From Ascaris suum (taxonomy: Eukaryota > Nematoda > Chromadorea > Rhabditida > Ascarididae): a stretch of 64,000 nucleotides of DNA. Shown one piece after another: positions 43,288 to 57,300 of this stretch. Where the stretch lies: assembly GCA_013433145.1 (NCBI GenBank), contig CM024178.1, forward strand, positions 9,781,260 to 9,845,259, given 5' to 3'. The first letter of the stretch is position 1. The number at the start of each line of letters is the position of its first letter. The position numbers were made by a program, and so were the translations under genes. The notes beneath the pieces are model-generated. The model did no database searches. It was not told where the DNA came from and saw nothing but the letters and a program-made list of their open reading frames with translations.

Positions 43288-43860
43288 CTGAAAGCTTCCT
43301 GGGCTCAAAAATTAGAAATTCTCGATTTTTGGCACTTTATTCGTCGTTGTCTCACTATTTGTATAAACAATGCAACTTGCTGAATTTTATAGCACATCTA
43401 CGACTTTGCGTATTGAAGTAGAATACAGGTGACGAAAGTTTGATGAAGTAAATCATAGACCACAAAGTCGCAGCAAAAAGCAGCGCTGATTGTAAAAAAA
43501 ACTGCTCGATTATGTTATCGATAATGACATTCTACGAAAGGAATTCAGGTTAAAGTGTATTTCATGCCAGTGCTTCCTTTTTATTATATTTAACGATGAG
43601 AATTCAACAGATGCAAATTCCTTTCTTTCAAAGTTCTGATTTGATGAAGAAATATGAGTGGAAAATACTGATTTTCTATTTTCATGTTTTCTCAGTATGC
43701 AAAACTGAAATATTTTTCAGTATTGAGGTTTCCATTTGTTTTGTACTCAGCATGTAATTTTTATGTTTTCTTCTTTATTGTCCCAATCTAAACATTCTTT
43801 TCACCTTTCATTTATTCATTCCATCAAAATAAATGCTTTATTATTATTAATGAGGAATAC

Positions 43861-46800
43861 CTCTCGAATGATCGGTCCTTCCATCGAGAACCCTCTTTTC
43901 TATCGATTCGTCATCTTCATACCCCCAATAGTTATTCGCTGCATCCAACAACTAAATAAACAACACTTCGCCATTGTGATCGTTTATTCAATAACAATAA
44001 GGAATGACATTCAAATAAATTCAATAACAAATTTTCTTCACAAATCTCTTTCTTTCTTTTTTTTTTTTTTTCTCTGTCTTTCTTCATCTATGGAATGGGA
44101 TTGCGTGAAATAACTACACCGAGAAATTTCCGTCAGTATAAAATACTACTTCACAGCTGAAAAATCTTTGGTAACTTTCAAAAAAAAGGACTACGAATGT
44201 CGCGACTCGGGCATCGCATCATGGCGCCTCGCTGGAGCCGTCGCACGGCAAGAAGAGGACAGCCGCCTCAGCGGCGCCAGCGAGGAATGGAAATCGAGAT
44301 GCACCAAGCGGAAGGGCAACGTAAAACGAGACGGAAGTTGCCCGAACCCAACTTCGCCATTACTCTGCTCAATCGGACCAGGGAGTAGCCCTGTTCAAAA
44401 GGTCAAGGGATCTCCCTTTCGTCGAAGTAACTGACCGTAACTGCGATTCTTTCATCTACACTAGTGCTTTTCCCTCCTTGTTCACTATATTGTGTGTATT
44501 CTGTCAGTCATTACATATCGCCTAATCTCATCACTAATATTGCCTGCAATTTCTGGCTGCATCGACCGCACGACGAAATTGAGTTACTGAACGTAAGTCT
44601 CTTATACTCTTAACTTGACAGAAAACTCATTGTTCAGTCTTTTAAACGATTTCCAGAAGTGCAGAAATTCTATAGATATTTTTCATGGAAGGCTTGCATA
44701 TTGCTTTAAATAATACCGCCCCGGCTTTTTTCGAAGTGGTTTTCGCATTTTTCTCGCGCTGACGATGTATAAAATAACTGAAAAATTTTAAACTTTCATA
44801 TTGTTCAGCAAGGAAAAATTTTAATACTGGTATATAACTTGAAAGTTTATTATTATTTATAAAACTAAGCAATAAGGTGGAATGGGATTACCTGCATATA
44901 CAAGACAAATTCGCCACCGTTAAAACAGATGAAAAAAACTTAGCGAAGCACGATCTTAGAAATATATGCTATGTTGATAGGTAAACAAATGTACTGCCGA
45001 ATAAAATGGATTTTTTTGAGTTTTGTCTTACATCGTTCTGAAGGAAATCCACTTCAAGGTCGAACTTTTCGAGATGATTATTAAATTCGTTCTCATTTAT
45101 CCTGAAGAATGATGAGCCAACGATTAACGATCCTCGAATATTCTCGTTGCGTTCGAATTTATTGCCATGAACACTACCATTGAAAGGATTTTGATTATTC
45201 GCTATTATATATAAACACCATGCACCCTTGTTGTTTGCCCATAGATTATTTGAGATTTCCACTTGGAATTGCTTTGAATGCTGCAAAATTTCTTTTGGTT
45301 TAAAAAACAATTAAATAGACATTACGGTTTGTTTTGTCGATACATTGTTTTGAACTGGCTTAATTACAATTCTTAACAAATTTGTTGAGTCCAGGTTGGC
45401 AGTTAATTGAAGAGATAAACAGTGGTACGTATATAAGAAAATAAAAGTTCATAGCATAGAAAAGTTGCTAGCCGCCGTATTCATAATGCATACTTTCAAC
45501 CCGCTAAACGATTATTATTTCGAAATAAACAGCGATAACAAGCATGAGCATATTTCATAATTTCTTATCTTCATTGGTATATTTAGCAACAATTCTAGAC
45601 TATTATTCCATTAATAAAATTCAATCATATAGCTGAATTATTATCAATGCAATAGTATAAATTTACCTCATCTGGTGCTATTTCAACAATTGCCGTACCA
45701 CTTTTCGAACGTTCATTATTACCAACGAAATTATTGTTATGAATTCTTGTAATAACAGACGATTCCATTCGAGCATGTACAACGAAATTATTATTCGAAT
45801 CAAAACGATTCCCAGTTAACATAAACGATGGGGTTTTCGCATTCGATTTATCCACATCGTCTTGATTGTACTGTAAAGATTGAGTCAATAAGTTATTTTC
45901 CCCTCATACTTGCTGCCCTTTATCTTTTGAATATTTGCAACAACGAATGTCTATTCTATTAAAGAAAAAAAAACATCAGCTGAACGAATTGATTCTAGGT
46001 GAATAAGGATGAATTCATTCAAGAAGATTACAGAAACCGCCATTCTGAAGCGAATATCAAAATATTTCACTTTTAATGCCGCATTTAAACTTCCGTAGTT
46101 GGCAAGCCAACAGTTGGTCTTCATTCGGCCATGGCTAAATAATTGTATTATGAACATAATAAGTAATCAGCAACATTAATTTTGGAAATTAGTTACTTTT
46201 TAGTATTTTTCTCATCCAACGTTACTGGTGGAAGGGCAGAACAATATCTATAGGTTGAGAGACTTTTCTTTAAATACAGTAGTCTGCAAATTTCCGCATA
46301 TTTGAAGCCAGTATCTATTAGCGGGAAGCTATTTTATAAACGATACCTTCAAAATGATAGTAGCACTGGGAACGGTATTGGCAAAGAAGAGCGATGAACC
46401 AACGAAGACCGACTTGTAGGAGGTAAGATCAATGAGGAGTCCTCCTCGACCCCTTTCCTGTCTGCATATGGTGATATTCTCAATATGAATAGCATTAATC
46501 GAATATCGCGGATTTTGTTCAATATGTATAGAAAATGAACCGCCGTTTTCAATCTGAAGTGTAGTTTAAGAACAATTAATTACATAATAATATAAGAACA
46601 ACAATCAGTTACAAGAACAATTACATAGATCGTACGGTTTCCCTTATAGTTAGGAACTGTGCACTTGAAAAAGTAATAGACCTTTATCCAGTGGAGTGTA
46701 ATGATCCTCATACATTAGTCCACACTCAGCTCCTTAAATTTTAGAAAGCCGGAGTACAATTTATGAATGCGATTTTAATGGAACTAACAAAAAACAATGA

Positions 46801-48788
46801 AAACAATTGACAGAAACATTGGCATTAGCAATCTTTGATGAAGACTCACCGTTATATTTCGAATAGTTATGTTACCGGAGGGATCTTCGAAATCAAGACC
46901 CATCTCAGCATTCTCTTTTATGGCAGCATTCCTGAAAATCAGGCATAAAATTTTCATATCTTCATATGAATTTAACGACGACCTGTTACTTAAGAGGCTT
47001 TTACCTATTTAAATCTTGACAAGGAAGATTCGATTTTTCCTTTATGATCTCTGTTTACATAGTTGAGCATTACGGGTGATCTCATATTCTTTGAACAATT
47101 TTGAGAACGCTAATATAGCGAGGTTCGCAAATAAATAAAAGGCAGAAGGGCTCTAATGAATAGTCCTGGTGCCTGAGGTAAAGTACACTGATGTGACAGA
47201 AATTTAGGAATCGAGGTGAAATGATGGAAATTTCGTTAAGTCGGTTGTTTAACGATAGCGCACTTCGAGGTTTGCCGATGATTTAAATTTGTTAGTGGAA
47301 GTCGGCGAACGAATCAGCGAAACAACGTTCACAGTACTCACCTTACAGCGATTGGTGTATCGCGTCGAGCGATTCGAATAGCGCTGCCTAACGACGAAAT
47401 AATGCTGCTATATCCAAGATCAATGTCCTCTGAAGATTCGCGAGTAATTTCGATACCCATTCGAAGTGGACGAATAATTTGTAATGCGTTAAGATGAACG
47501 AATGCAGAGTCGATCACCAACGCCGAAAGTGCACCTTCCAATATGCAGTGGTTCACCACTAGCGTCCCTCCTATAAATTAAAGCCAAGATAATTATGAGG
47601 TGAATTTAACATCATTTTATCTATAAATTTATACTATCCGTTTTTTCATTACAGTAAAATCACACATAACGGTCATTGTTCACTAATATAGCAAGTCGCA
47701 ATATTAAACAGCTTTTGATACATTGTTAAAAAATCGTCGTATGGTTCAGTAAACATTTAATTTAGTATTCCGCAGTAAATATTTTCCTCTGCTTGCGGCA
47801 GTAGTTGCTTAAAAACGCATGGTGAAGAGAACTTATACTTTACAAGTATTATTAATGTAGGCGATTTGAATTACGTTGGGATCACAAAATGAAAAAGAAA
47901 ACATCAAGTCTGTAAGCCTTTCACCTAACTGTTTTTCCATAAAAAAGAATAGCGATTTCCTAATTTATTTCAATTTGGTGCTAATGCCCTTTAGGCATGT
48001 CATCAATCGGCTATACTAACGTTAATGCATCATACTTGCCAACTATAGCGATTGAAGAGAGAAGCTAGCAACGAAGGATTGACAAGTAATTCAGTACCTA
48101 CAAGATTCAAAAACTACAGATATTTAATAAATCGCAAGGTGATATATCGCCTTTAGAATTACAGTGTTACTTACTTGGTTTAACGACGATTCCGGACCAA
48201 GGTTCTCCGCCTGTGCTTCTGATTATAATTGGATTATTCTCTTGTCCACTAAGATGTAATGTTCCTGCAATAGTAAACCCAAAAATAGATGAATATGTGC
48301 AGTTTATATGAATGTATGCAACTGCACGTTGTCTGACACAATGAAGGGAGATAATGTCATGATGTGAAATTTGGCTAGTTTTTTGGAGGGTATTAAACGT
48401 GCGAATGTTTTTCTGAGTTTGATTTTGAAAGCAGTGATCACTTTGGCAACAAAAAGATCATAGAATGACAGAAAAATGGGCACATACGTCGAATAATTGA
48501 GGATACTGCTGCTGTCGACTCAATGAATATGGCTATACAAAAGAGCACTTGTAATGTTTTTTTGAAAATATGAAGAAAAGCTTTTATATTTAAAAAAAAA
48601 TATTTCACTATAGATAGTCTTAAGGGAAAATTTACTAAAAATTTTCAAAAATTAAAAACACAGAAGAAAATGTATACGGTAAAGGGCAACCTGAAATTAC
48701 TATTCCTTTTCCGGGCTTAAACAATAACATAGCTCCTTCCTCGAAGACAGACGTCTCTCCTTCCTCAATAAAGAGAGTTTCGTTCATT
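43861..48788 (-). CDS. Giant gene, part 3: right-handed beta-helix unit 2
   Basis: Exons are 48691-48788, 48175-48264, 47342-47570, 46850-46931, 46347-46553, 45667-45870, 45032-45280 and 43861-43951, with every internal junction in phase. The unit opens MNETLFIEEGETSVFEEGAM, then LLFKPGKGIVISG, GTLHLSGQENNPIIIRSTGG, EPWSGIVVKP. It then runs through PbH1-like coils (NGGSFSIHIEQNPRYSINAI, LTGNRFDSNNNFVVHARMES, HNNNFVGNNERSKSGTAIVE, HGNKFERNENIRGSLIVGSS). It closes with AANNYWGYEDDESIEKRVLD. The rung pattern of small/aliphatic/Asn residues is that of parallel beta-helix proteins. The opening resembles that of animal bark beetle/anakonda-type proteins (resemblance recalled, not tested). Enzymatic residues of pectinases were not seen, so a structural or adhesive role is inferred. 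Confidence 0.88.
44168..44434. other. GC-rich open island in an intron
   Basis: A locally GC-rich stretch in the intron between 45032-45280 and 43861-43951. Two plus-strand frames (88 and 63 codons, the latter starting in good context at MAPRWSRRTARRGQ) and one minus-strand frame of about 60 codons are open. The plus frame is rich in Arg and Gln. No domain recognised, and it may be a nested gene or a compositional island. Confidence 0.35.
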
Positions 48789-49231
48789 CTGCAAATGAAA
48801 TATATTTCAAAACGCTTGGTTATATCATTATTATAACAAGCATTCACACTTGATTGATTTCAATGCTGTAATTTCTTTATTTACATGAATAAAAAATGGT
48901 CATTTAGCATTGCGTAATTATAAAAATTCCTCTTCGAGTTTCTCATCCAATATGTTTATGAACCTCTTTTTCTAAGAAGTGCTCCGGTTAGGAAGTGCAA
49001 TTTAGCTACCGGTTTGTACTGTTAAAATTAGCCACACACACGTTTTTAATTCCTTTTATGCAGCGTTGTAGCATCTCATGCACCTCTCTAACTACAAAAT
49101 AGCTCTTTGGAATCCTTTATATTTATTCACAAAAAGTGGCAGAAGAAAATTTCAAAAAAGAGAACAAACATTTGTGAGAAAGACGGACGAACGTAATTTG
49201 TAGATGCCACTAGAAGGAAGTGATCGACTAC

Positions 49232-52200
49232 TGGAGGAGGCTTTGAAAGGATAGGCGTAATTAATGCAGGCATTAGAGAATCATCCCAACGAGAATCACA
49301 AATACGCTCCGAGACCTTCAAATTTTATTTTGACTCGTCAATTAATTTCATTAGAGACCCAATAAGATGAGCCCGTTGGCAACCTAGGAATTTTTTTCTG
49401 ACCTTATAGCTATTCAGATGCAAAATTTTTGAGCATAGCAGAACAATTTCTAACTCTTGTATATCGTTGTTTTCGCATGGAAACAATGAACAGAAAAGCA
49501 CAAAACGTGGAAAAATCTAAGTGTGTCAGTTTGTAAAAACTAAACACTGAATTATGCGATGTGGAAGCGCGCTTATGTTCATCTGATATTTTCTTCTCTA
49601 CACTGAACAAATGAAACGTGGTGAGGAGGGGGGGGGGGGGGGGGGGGCGGGGAACTCGGCTATGTTTTATGATTCAATGCTTATGCATCTGAGCTTTTTA
49701 ACGAACTCACCATACACTACCCTCAATGACGCCTTAAAAAATGACCGTTTTGCTTTAGAACGAATTAGCACCTAGTCGAAACAATAATATTTTTTACTTC
49801 ATTGGCCTCTACTCATAACTGACAGAAATCGGCTGATTTGAGGCTCAAATCAGAGAAATATCGAGCGCTACTTGCTTATTAATCAACTAACCTCTATCTC
49901 TTTATCAGTGCCCCAAAAGTTGTTCGTTGCCAATACCAACGCATTACCGCTTCGTATACCCGTTCTTAACTCACATTGTGCTTGAACATTCTCGAATCGA
50001 TTCAACGTTACATTAGCGTTTGAAATAGCCAATGCGACCACATCGATGGCTAGATTCGAGAGTAAAACATTCGATGAGAACGACAGTCGTGCTATACTAG
50101 GTATTGCTTGTCGTTCAGCACTTCCAACTTGCACAATGTTCTCCATCGTATTGCGTAGAAATGTATTGCCATTTATTTGCAAACGACTCCATGAAGCTGT
50201 AATCTAACAAAATAATTTCGTTCCTTTAGCCTCTAAGATTGGCCATAATCAAAAATGAAGGAAGATTAAGGCGGCATAAATTGATTAAACATAAATTAAC
50301 AAAGGTAGTCAAAAGTAGAACAGGACCAATCCGGAGAAATATGAATATAGGCTTAATCAATGAGATCTCCATTGGAAACAAGAGGCACGAAGTGATCCAT
50401 ATGTGCAAACGCATTCCTCACGTTATCTGCTCAAACGTGAATGAAGGGTCACTTCACCACATTAATTTCTCCCTTAACTTTCTTACTTATAAACTGATTT
50501 GCTAGCGAAACTGATATGTTGCCTTTTCCAAATATTAGTTACAAGAATTATAACTTACACTCGGATTTATTTAAATATTGTATTTTGATAGACATACATG
50601 CTGTTTATAGAGTATTTTTGCTTTCTTAAAGGTATAGGATAGCGTAATATTTTGGCATTCTTTGAAGGGCCACGTAAAAGCACAATGTTTATTAATAACC
50701 CACTCCAGTATGATAATGTATACATACCATAATCCATAACGATATAATATGGTATTTAATTCAAAGTGGGATTCGAAGAAGTAAATGGTGTCGTGGTGAA
50801 ATATAATTGTTGGCTTGTTTTTTATTTCAAGGGCATGGCGTGAATTTGAAGAAGATTTTGGTGAATTTCACATTTTCTTCAAAAAAAAGACGATAAAATA
50901 TATTTAAACTAAAGTATATTCAAACAAACTTTTATTGTCTTCAAGCGTTTCCACTTCTAGCACCGAGCTTGGAATACTTGTTTTCAATAGTTGATTGTAC
51001 CAGAATCGATTGTCTTTTATCTGAACATTGCTGCCAGCTGCTAGTCGTGTTATTGACAGCGTTGTGCCTTTATTTCTTGTGAAATTCCCTCGCAGCACAT
51101 GCAAATCACTCTGTGAAATGTCGCGCAATTTCATAGCGCCCGCGTTATTACTCCACAGACGGCATGTATCGAAGATAAAGTTAAGTCTCGTTTGCTTTGT
51201 TGCCACAATTGCTGCTCTAAAAGCTCATCTTAAATAACTAAATGGATAAATAAGTTTGAACTAAATTACTCGTACTAAACAAGAGAGAACGAGAACCATA
51301 ATAGTGGTTACCTTAAAATGAGATTCACATTTACGAGTGGAAACTTCTTTGTTTTCTTCACTATAGTCTTCTTTGTTTTCTGCTTCACTATAGTCTTCTT
51401 TGTTTTCTTCTATGAATAAGAATTTCTTACAACAAATTCAAGAAGTTTAAATCACAGCTAAAATCTTTTAAATCGAAATCATCGAAAATAAGCAAAGATC
51501 AGAACTTAATGATCCACTAAATGCCAATATTTTGCCCAGTCTTTCTTAAGCGAAACCTTTAGTGTTTTTTTAAAAATAATTGCTTTTTTTGAAATACATG
51601 CTTTCTTTTTCACCTTTCTGAAACCTCTGCTTCAAGACAACAAATCTTTTGCGGCGATGATGATTCTTTAAATGCGTTGATCGCATTACATCCCTACCTG
51701 TATATAATTTTCTATACGGTTTCTTCGTGCTCTACTTTTATAGCTAACAAATACATACCCATAATAATGAGCTGTGAAATTCGAATGCGATATCTTGACA
51801 CGAATTCCTTCTGAAGGGAAAACACACAATCCAACATTTCCGTTAGCACCAATAAAAGAAGTGCTAATTTCAAGCGAAGATCCAGCATTAAGACTGATTG
51901 CAACACCATCGTTATTATTGGAGAAGAATTGACCGGATATGATTTTGACGTTGGCGGATCCGTTCAATTCTAGACCGTTTCGATAATTCGATGCGGAGAC
52001 TAGTCCATCGAGGAAAACTTCACCCTTCAATGGAAATGTTAACATTAAAAGTGCGCTCTCTCAACGGATTTTTATACGATGGTCAACCTTTTCCAATAAT
52101 CTGATATAGTGCCAAAATAGTAATCGATTATCCCGTCTTGTTTATTGAAGTTCCCCAAAAGTCGAGAGGGGGGGGGGCATACATACTTAGAAAGAGAGAG

Positions 52201-54260
52201 AGAGAGCTTGCAAGATTCTTGCAACGAACCTCTACTAAAAATTTTTGGAAGGATTTCAGGAGATATGACTTTTCTGAACGTTTTTGAATATTATAAAGCA
52301 TATACTCCTAAATCCTTAGCAGTTTTTCATCACCAATTGTTGTCTAAAATCCTGGACGACACGTTTTTCATCGATATGTAGAACTTCCATTTTTCACCTC
52401 AGAAACGTCTTATACAATTAAGTGCTATTTCCTTTATAGAAATGATGCCACATACATCATCCGAATTCCCCCAACGCGAATCCCGTCTTGAGCCTCTTTG
52501 TTACATAATAAGACCAGATTCCTTCGCCGACCATTCTTGATTTCCCAAACTAGCGAACCGAAAATGTACAATTTAAAATACATCCAACGTTGATGGCAGC
52601 GATTGTTAAACGTCTGTTATGCTATAGTGAGTGCTAAAGAAAGCAATTAAACAAAACCGAGCAAACAACATCTAATCATCTCGACATAAATGCATGCACA
52701 TAATTGGGCCGATGATTGTGCAGCGTCGATAGAAAATTGCAAACTTTTAGTAGTATTTGTATCGAGGAGATAGAATCGCTGACATTTTTAGGTCTCTTAA
52801 TCTCGATGTTTCATCAGTTATACTGGAGTTCATCACTGTTTTATTTTAGTGAAAATAATAAAAGGGGAAAAGCGGAAGGAAAGAATAGCCTTTTTCCGCA
52901 GAATTTTATCCTTTTCTCATATCAGCAATTAAAAAACGTTTGCTAGCTAGACAAGTGATAAGTTCGGCAGTGATTCGTCTCCGCCCATCCTCATCGGCTA
53001 GCAAAACAATTCCAGTACAATGTAATATAGAAACGTTGGTGCAAATATTTTCATTTTGCGTACATATGCTTTCAAACCACCTTGAACATTATGGATCCTT
53101 TTCCAATGCAATTGGAATCCAACATGATTTTATGTACATAAATAAGTAGAACTGAAATCTCTTCCTCCTCCTCTCAATTTCCCCTTCAGTGAATCGAGAT
53201 GCTTCAATACCGTGAAAACGCACCAGCGATTTTTAGTGTTCGAATACTGCTCGACTTATCTTAAGTGTTCTTGATCCTATAATCCTTTCATCGTAGTTCA
53301 CTTCCTTCTCAAACTGTTTGCTATTTCAGAATGCCTCCAGCTTTAAAATCAAAGTTCTAATGTAAAAAACATCCTCCCGAAAGGTGATTGTTTTGTTGCG
53401 ATATTCTGTAATAAAAGTTCATAGCGTCCAATTAACGTCGCAAAAATTCAGTTGTTTCACAAACACATCCCATGGATATACACTCTCTGTACTCCTATTG
53501 CGCAATAGAAAGTTGTGCGAGCAATAAATGGTAACAGGTAACTGACAGCCATTTAAGAGGGTTCCGATTAAGCGACAACCGTTATAGTGAGTAGGACAAA
53601 TCATAGCTCTCGTACGAACTACTTCTGCGCTGTAGGTGGCTAGGATAGTTACTACTTAGGTTTTGAGCAATCAGTCAAGCTGTCCTCGAAGCAAGGTGCA
53701 TTCAGCCGTTCTCGCTATTCCAAACAATCATTTTTTCGTTACCCCGTCTCTTTAATTATCACCGACGTTCGTTATTTTAAGCTGCAGAGAGCGAACGACA
53801 GCAGACTCGAAGCTATCTTTGCTGAACAGACAAACTTATGACCGAAATGCAACCTCGTGACCGGAATACAGCCTCACGACAGCAATGCAGTATCACGACC
53901 AAAATACAACATTATGATTAGAATACAACCTTAGAGCGGATTATTCTGCTCTCTCTCCCTCCACTTTTCTGTCCTTTCACATGTTTGCACTTCAAAATAA
54001 ACCATCATTCATGATTGTAGGACTCATTACTAATCCCAACAATTGAAGCAATAAAAAAATTACAAAAACCTCGTTTCAATGATTATGCCCTTTTGCATTT
54101 TATCGTTTCGTACAATGTGACTGATGTTGTAGATCACAAAAATATGCCGACTGGAGATATTATTTCAAAAGAATCCGTTATATAAAATGCAACGAAAGTC
54201 TAAATCAATAATTCCCAAAAAACTTTATATAAATAACAGAGAACATGATCATCAGAGAAC

Positions 54261-54349
<89 letters not shown>

Positions 54350-57300
54350 TAAGGAACATCGATGAACAAAGGCAATAGATCAGTAAATGAGGAGTATAGA
54401 TGCATGACAACGACTTCTATAGTGCGAGGAAATGAAGAAATTGTAATGCGTGTATTGGTGCTTGTTCGAGAAAGCAGTGAAGCTCGTGAGTATCTTTGTA
54501 TATATACATTCGATACAACTCTGCAGATTAAGAATGTGATTAATTAGTGGGGTGCCAATCATGCGTAGTATTTATTTTCAGCAAAAAAATACCTGCGCTC
54601 GATTTTCACTGTATAGCGTTAAACCGTTTTCTTTGTTGTTTATAGTAGTCAGCTTTCTAGCATGGTATTTGAATTTTTCCTGTAAAGCATAAAAAATTTC
54701 AGTCATTCAGACCAAAGCCGAGGAAAAAAAATGCAAATTCCGCACTGCTTGACAGTTATGACGCCTACTAGACCGTCAGCTGTCCAGAAGAGACTCGAGC
54801 GAGGAAGTGAAAGTAAAAGGGGAGAGAGGGGAGAGGAGGTAAAAGTGACTTTGCTGGTGTATCCTGATATTTTTTATTCATTTTGATATCGACATACTTT
54901 GAAAATATGAGATAGTAGTGCCCTCTCAACAGTATTTTCATTAATTAATTCGTTCGACTTGAAGTAACGCTTATGCTGGAAACACAACAAAGATATAACA
55001 AATAAACAAATTTATCCTTCTACACAATTGTATTTGAGCAGTACTAATATTCTCTGAGTAAATTTGGAAAGGAATAAAATGAAATGAATCACTGTGAATG
55101 GATCTTCTTCAACATCTCAGTTTTTTGAAAGTGCTATCTTTTGAACACACAGTATTTAAGCCCTTAAATTAATTAAAATCGTTGCCTTTTGTTTTATGAA
55201 AGTACACTATTGTTTTGCTGACAGTTTTATTTACATAGACTACAAAGATGTCTCATTTTATATAGTCTTCAAAAACAACTGCGAATTATCTGTTAACTTT
55301 ACGGAATTGAACTGAAAATATGCTAATAATTGTAAATTCTTGGATGTAAATGCTTGTTGAACTGAAGATATGCTAATCGTAAATAAATGTAAATGCGAAC
55401 ATAAATGTAGATAAACTGAAAAATAAATATAAATGCAAACTGAAAATCTGTAAGTAGATATAAATGTAAATAAGTAAAATTAGATGCCAATATGTAAATG
55501 AAAAACATTTAGACGCGATCCACTTTCCGCAATCAATGCGAACGAGAGCTCTTTTTTTTGTAGAAAGTAGAAAGTTCTCTTGGAGAATTTCTTCAAAGAT
55601 TTTATTAAGCTGGACATAATTTTCAAAAATGCTGAAATTTAATTTAATTTCTATCCGACGTTAAGTTGAAAACTATTCGCCTAAATTATAAACATTAGCT
55701 CCTTATTTATTTGAGACATATTACTAAGTGTATTATTAAAAGTATGACTTATGACGAAATTATATAGGTATACCACAGGTATATTAGCAACAATTATATT
55801 AACATTGTGCCTATAATTTGTGATCAATAACATAAGGCCACACTGTCGGAAACTTATATTGCTAAATAAATGCAATAGAATATCTAGAAATTGGTGTCCT
55901 ACTTTAAATAAAAAGAAAAAAATTAATGAGAAGGGATTATTTGTATAGCTAGACCAACTGTGTAAATTTGACTTTTTAAATAAAACGCCCGGATAGACCA
56001 TCCTAAGAGTCCACAAGCCTTTTCATCTAAAATATTCATAAGGCAGCACGCACATTCAAATACTGATTTTGACATACTATTTTTCCTTCTCTGTCTTTTC
56101 CCCTTCTCCCCCCCCCCCCCCTCCCCACCTCTTAATAACATTTCAAAGGAAAAATTCAATTTCGTGTAACAATTCCCTCGGCTATTTATTATTTTAAAAA
56201 TTATTCTGTTCAACGTGGCTTGTGAATGCTACGTCCCAGAAGAAATTTATCAACATAATAAACGATACTTCTTTTGAAACAAAACATTCATTTTTGCAGC
56301 AGCAGCAGAAGATCCAGTAGCATGATGTACGGAATGCCCATCACTTAACAGCATTTTATATTCAGTTCCCTATTCCTCTGCTTCCAATCTCCTTTCATCT
56401 CTCTCCTCCCCTCCCCACCCTCCCTCAACCTTCTTTTCTTTTTCCTCATCCCTTCCGCTTCCATTCTTCCTTTCTCCCTCCCTTTCCCTTCCCTTCTTCT
56501 TTGGCAAAAATATTTCGTGACCTAGCAAACAGGTTGCGAATGAATCCAATGACTTTAAGAAATGAATGCATCATAATATTCCATGGAAATTTGTATGTCC
56601 ACTTGGAAACATTTAGAATTGATTTAATGCGTTTGAAAAAAACTGGGATTGCACGACAAAAAATAATGAACAAATACGTGCGTGAATTTGAAAAAGTTCA
56701 ATTGATTTTTGCATCACATGAAAACGAATTATTATTGGGATTGGCAGCTCCAGTAGAGGTTCACAGTCAGAAATGCGATAGTAAAAATGAAAACTGATGG
56801 TCAAAATGCAAATAAGGAAATGAAAAATGGGTGGATTTTATTGACTGCCATCAATAGAAACTATGAGCTAAATAACAATATCATACTACTTGATTTCAGA
56901 GAATATTTCTAACTGGTGGTGATTTTTTTTTGGCAAAACGCCGTTATTGGTGGCCTAAAAATTATAATGTTAGATATCAATCATAAAATCCCTACGTTGA
57001 AGAGTACTTTTTAAAGTAATCCTCTTCTCATAAGAAAAAAAACGTTGAGTTCCTTCTATTATTATTATTGATGAAAATATTATGCATATTGCGGAAAAAA
57101 GTTTTCACTTTTATTTAAAGGTATCTATAGAGTATTGCTTGATGAGTGCGACATGAATTGTGTTGTGTTGACCTTTGAATCATAAATTCGTAACGTAATT
57201 CCTCTTGAGTTCGCCTCGCTAACTACGTGATCCATATGTGGAAACGGTGGACCTTCAATGAGAATACCCTCCTCGCTGCCGGATATATTCACATAGGTTA

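Larger units (their letters stand above)
52025..57172. other. 5.1 kb intron of the giant gene
   Basis: The flanking exons join in phase 0 to give LRIYDSK running into [12 protein letters not shown], a natural beta-helix continuation. The intron contains a (TA)n run, a 5 x 19 bp minisatellite, a degenerate AAATGTAAATG-type repeat at 55,360-55,500, a poly-C tract (56,108-56,121), pyrimidine-rich DNA at 56,370-56,500, and a 98-codon plus-strand frame at 56,501-56,797. AT-rich minus frames at 55,681-56,213 were not needed by the gene model. Confidence 0.65.

Noticed and set aside
45951..46157. Minus open frame of 68 codons between beta-helix exons.
   Set aside because: Exons 46347-46553 and 45667-45870 join directly in phase 0 and continue the coil pattern. 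No donor in this frame gives phase 0.
55681..56213. Two AT-rich minus frames (111 and 96 codons) in the 5.1 kb intron.
   Set aside because: Exons 57173-57327 and 51698-52024 join directly in phase to give a natural beta-helix continuation. The frames lack good splice sites and cross a poly-C tract.
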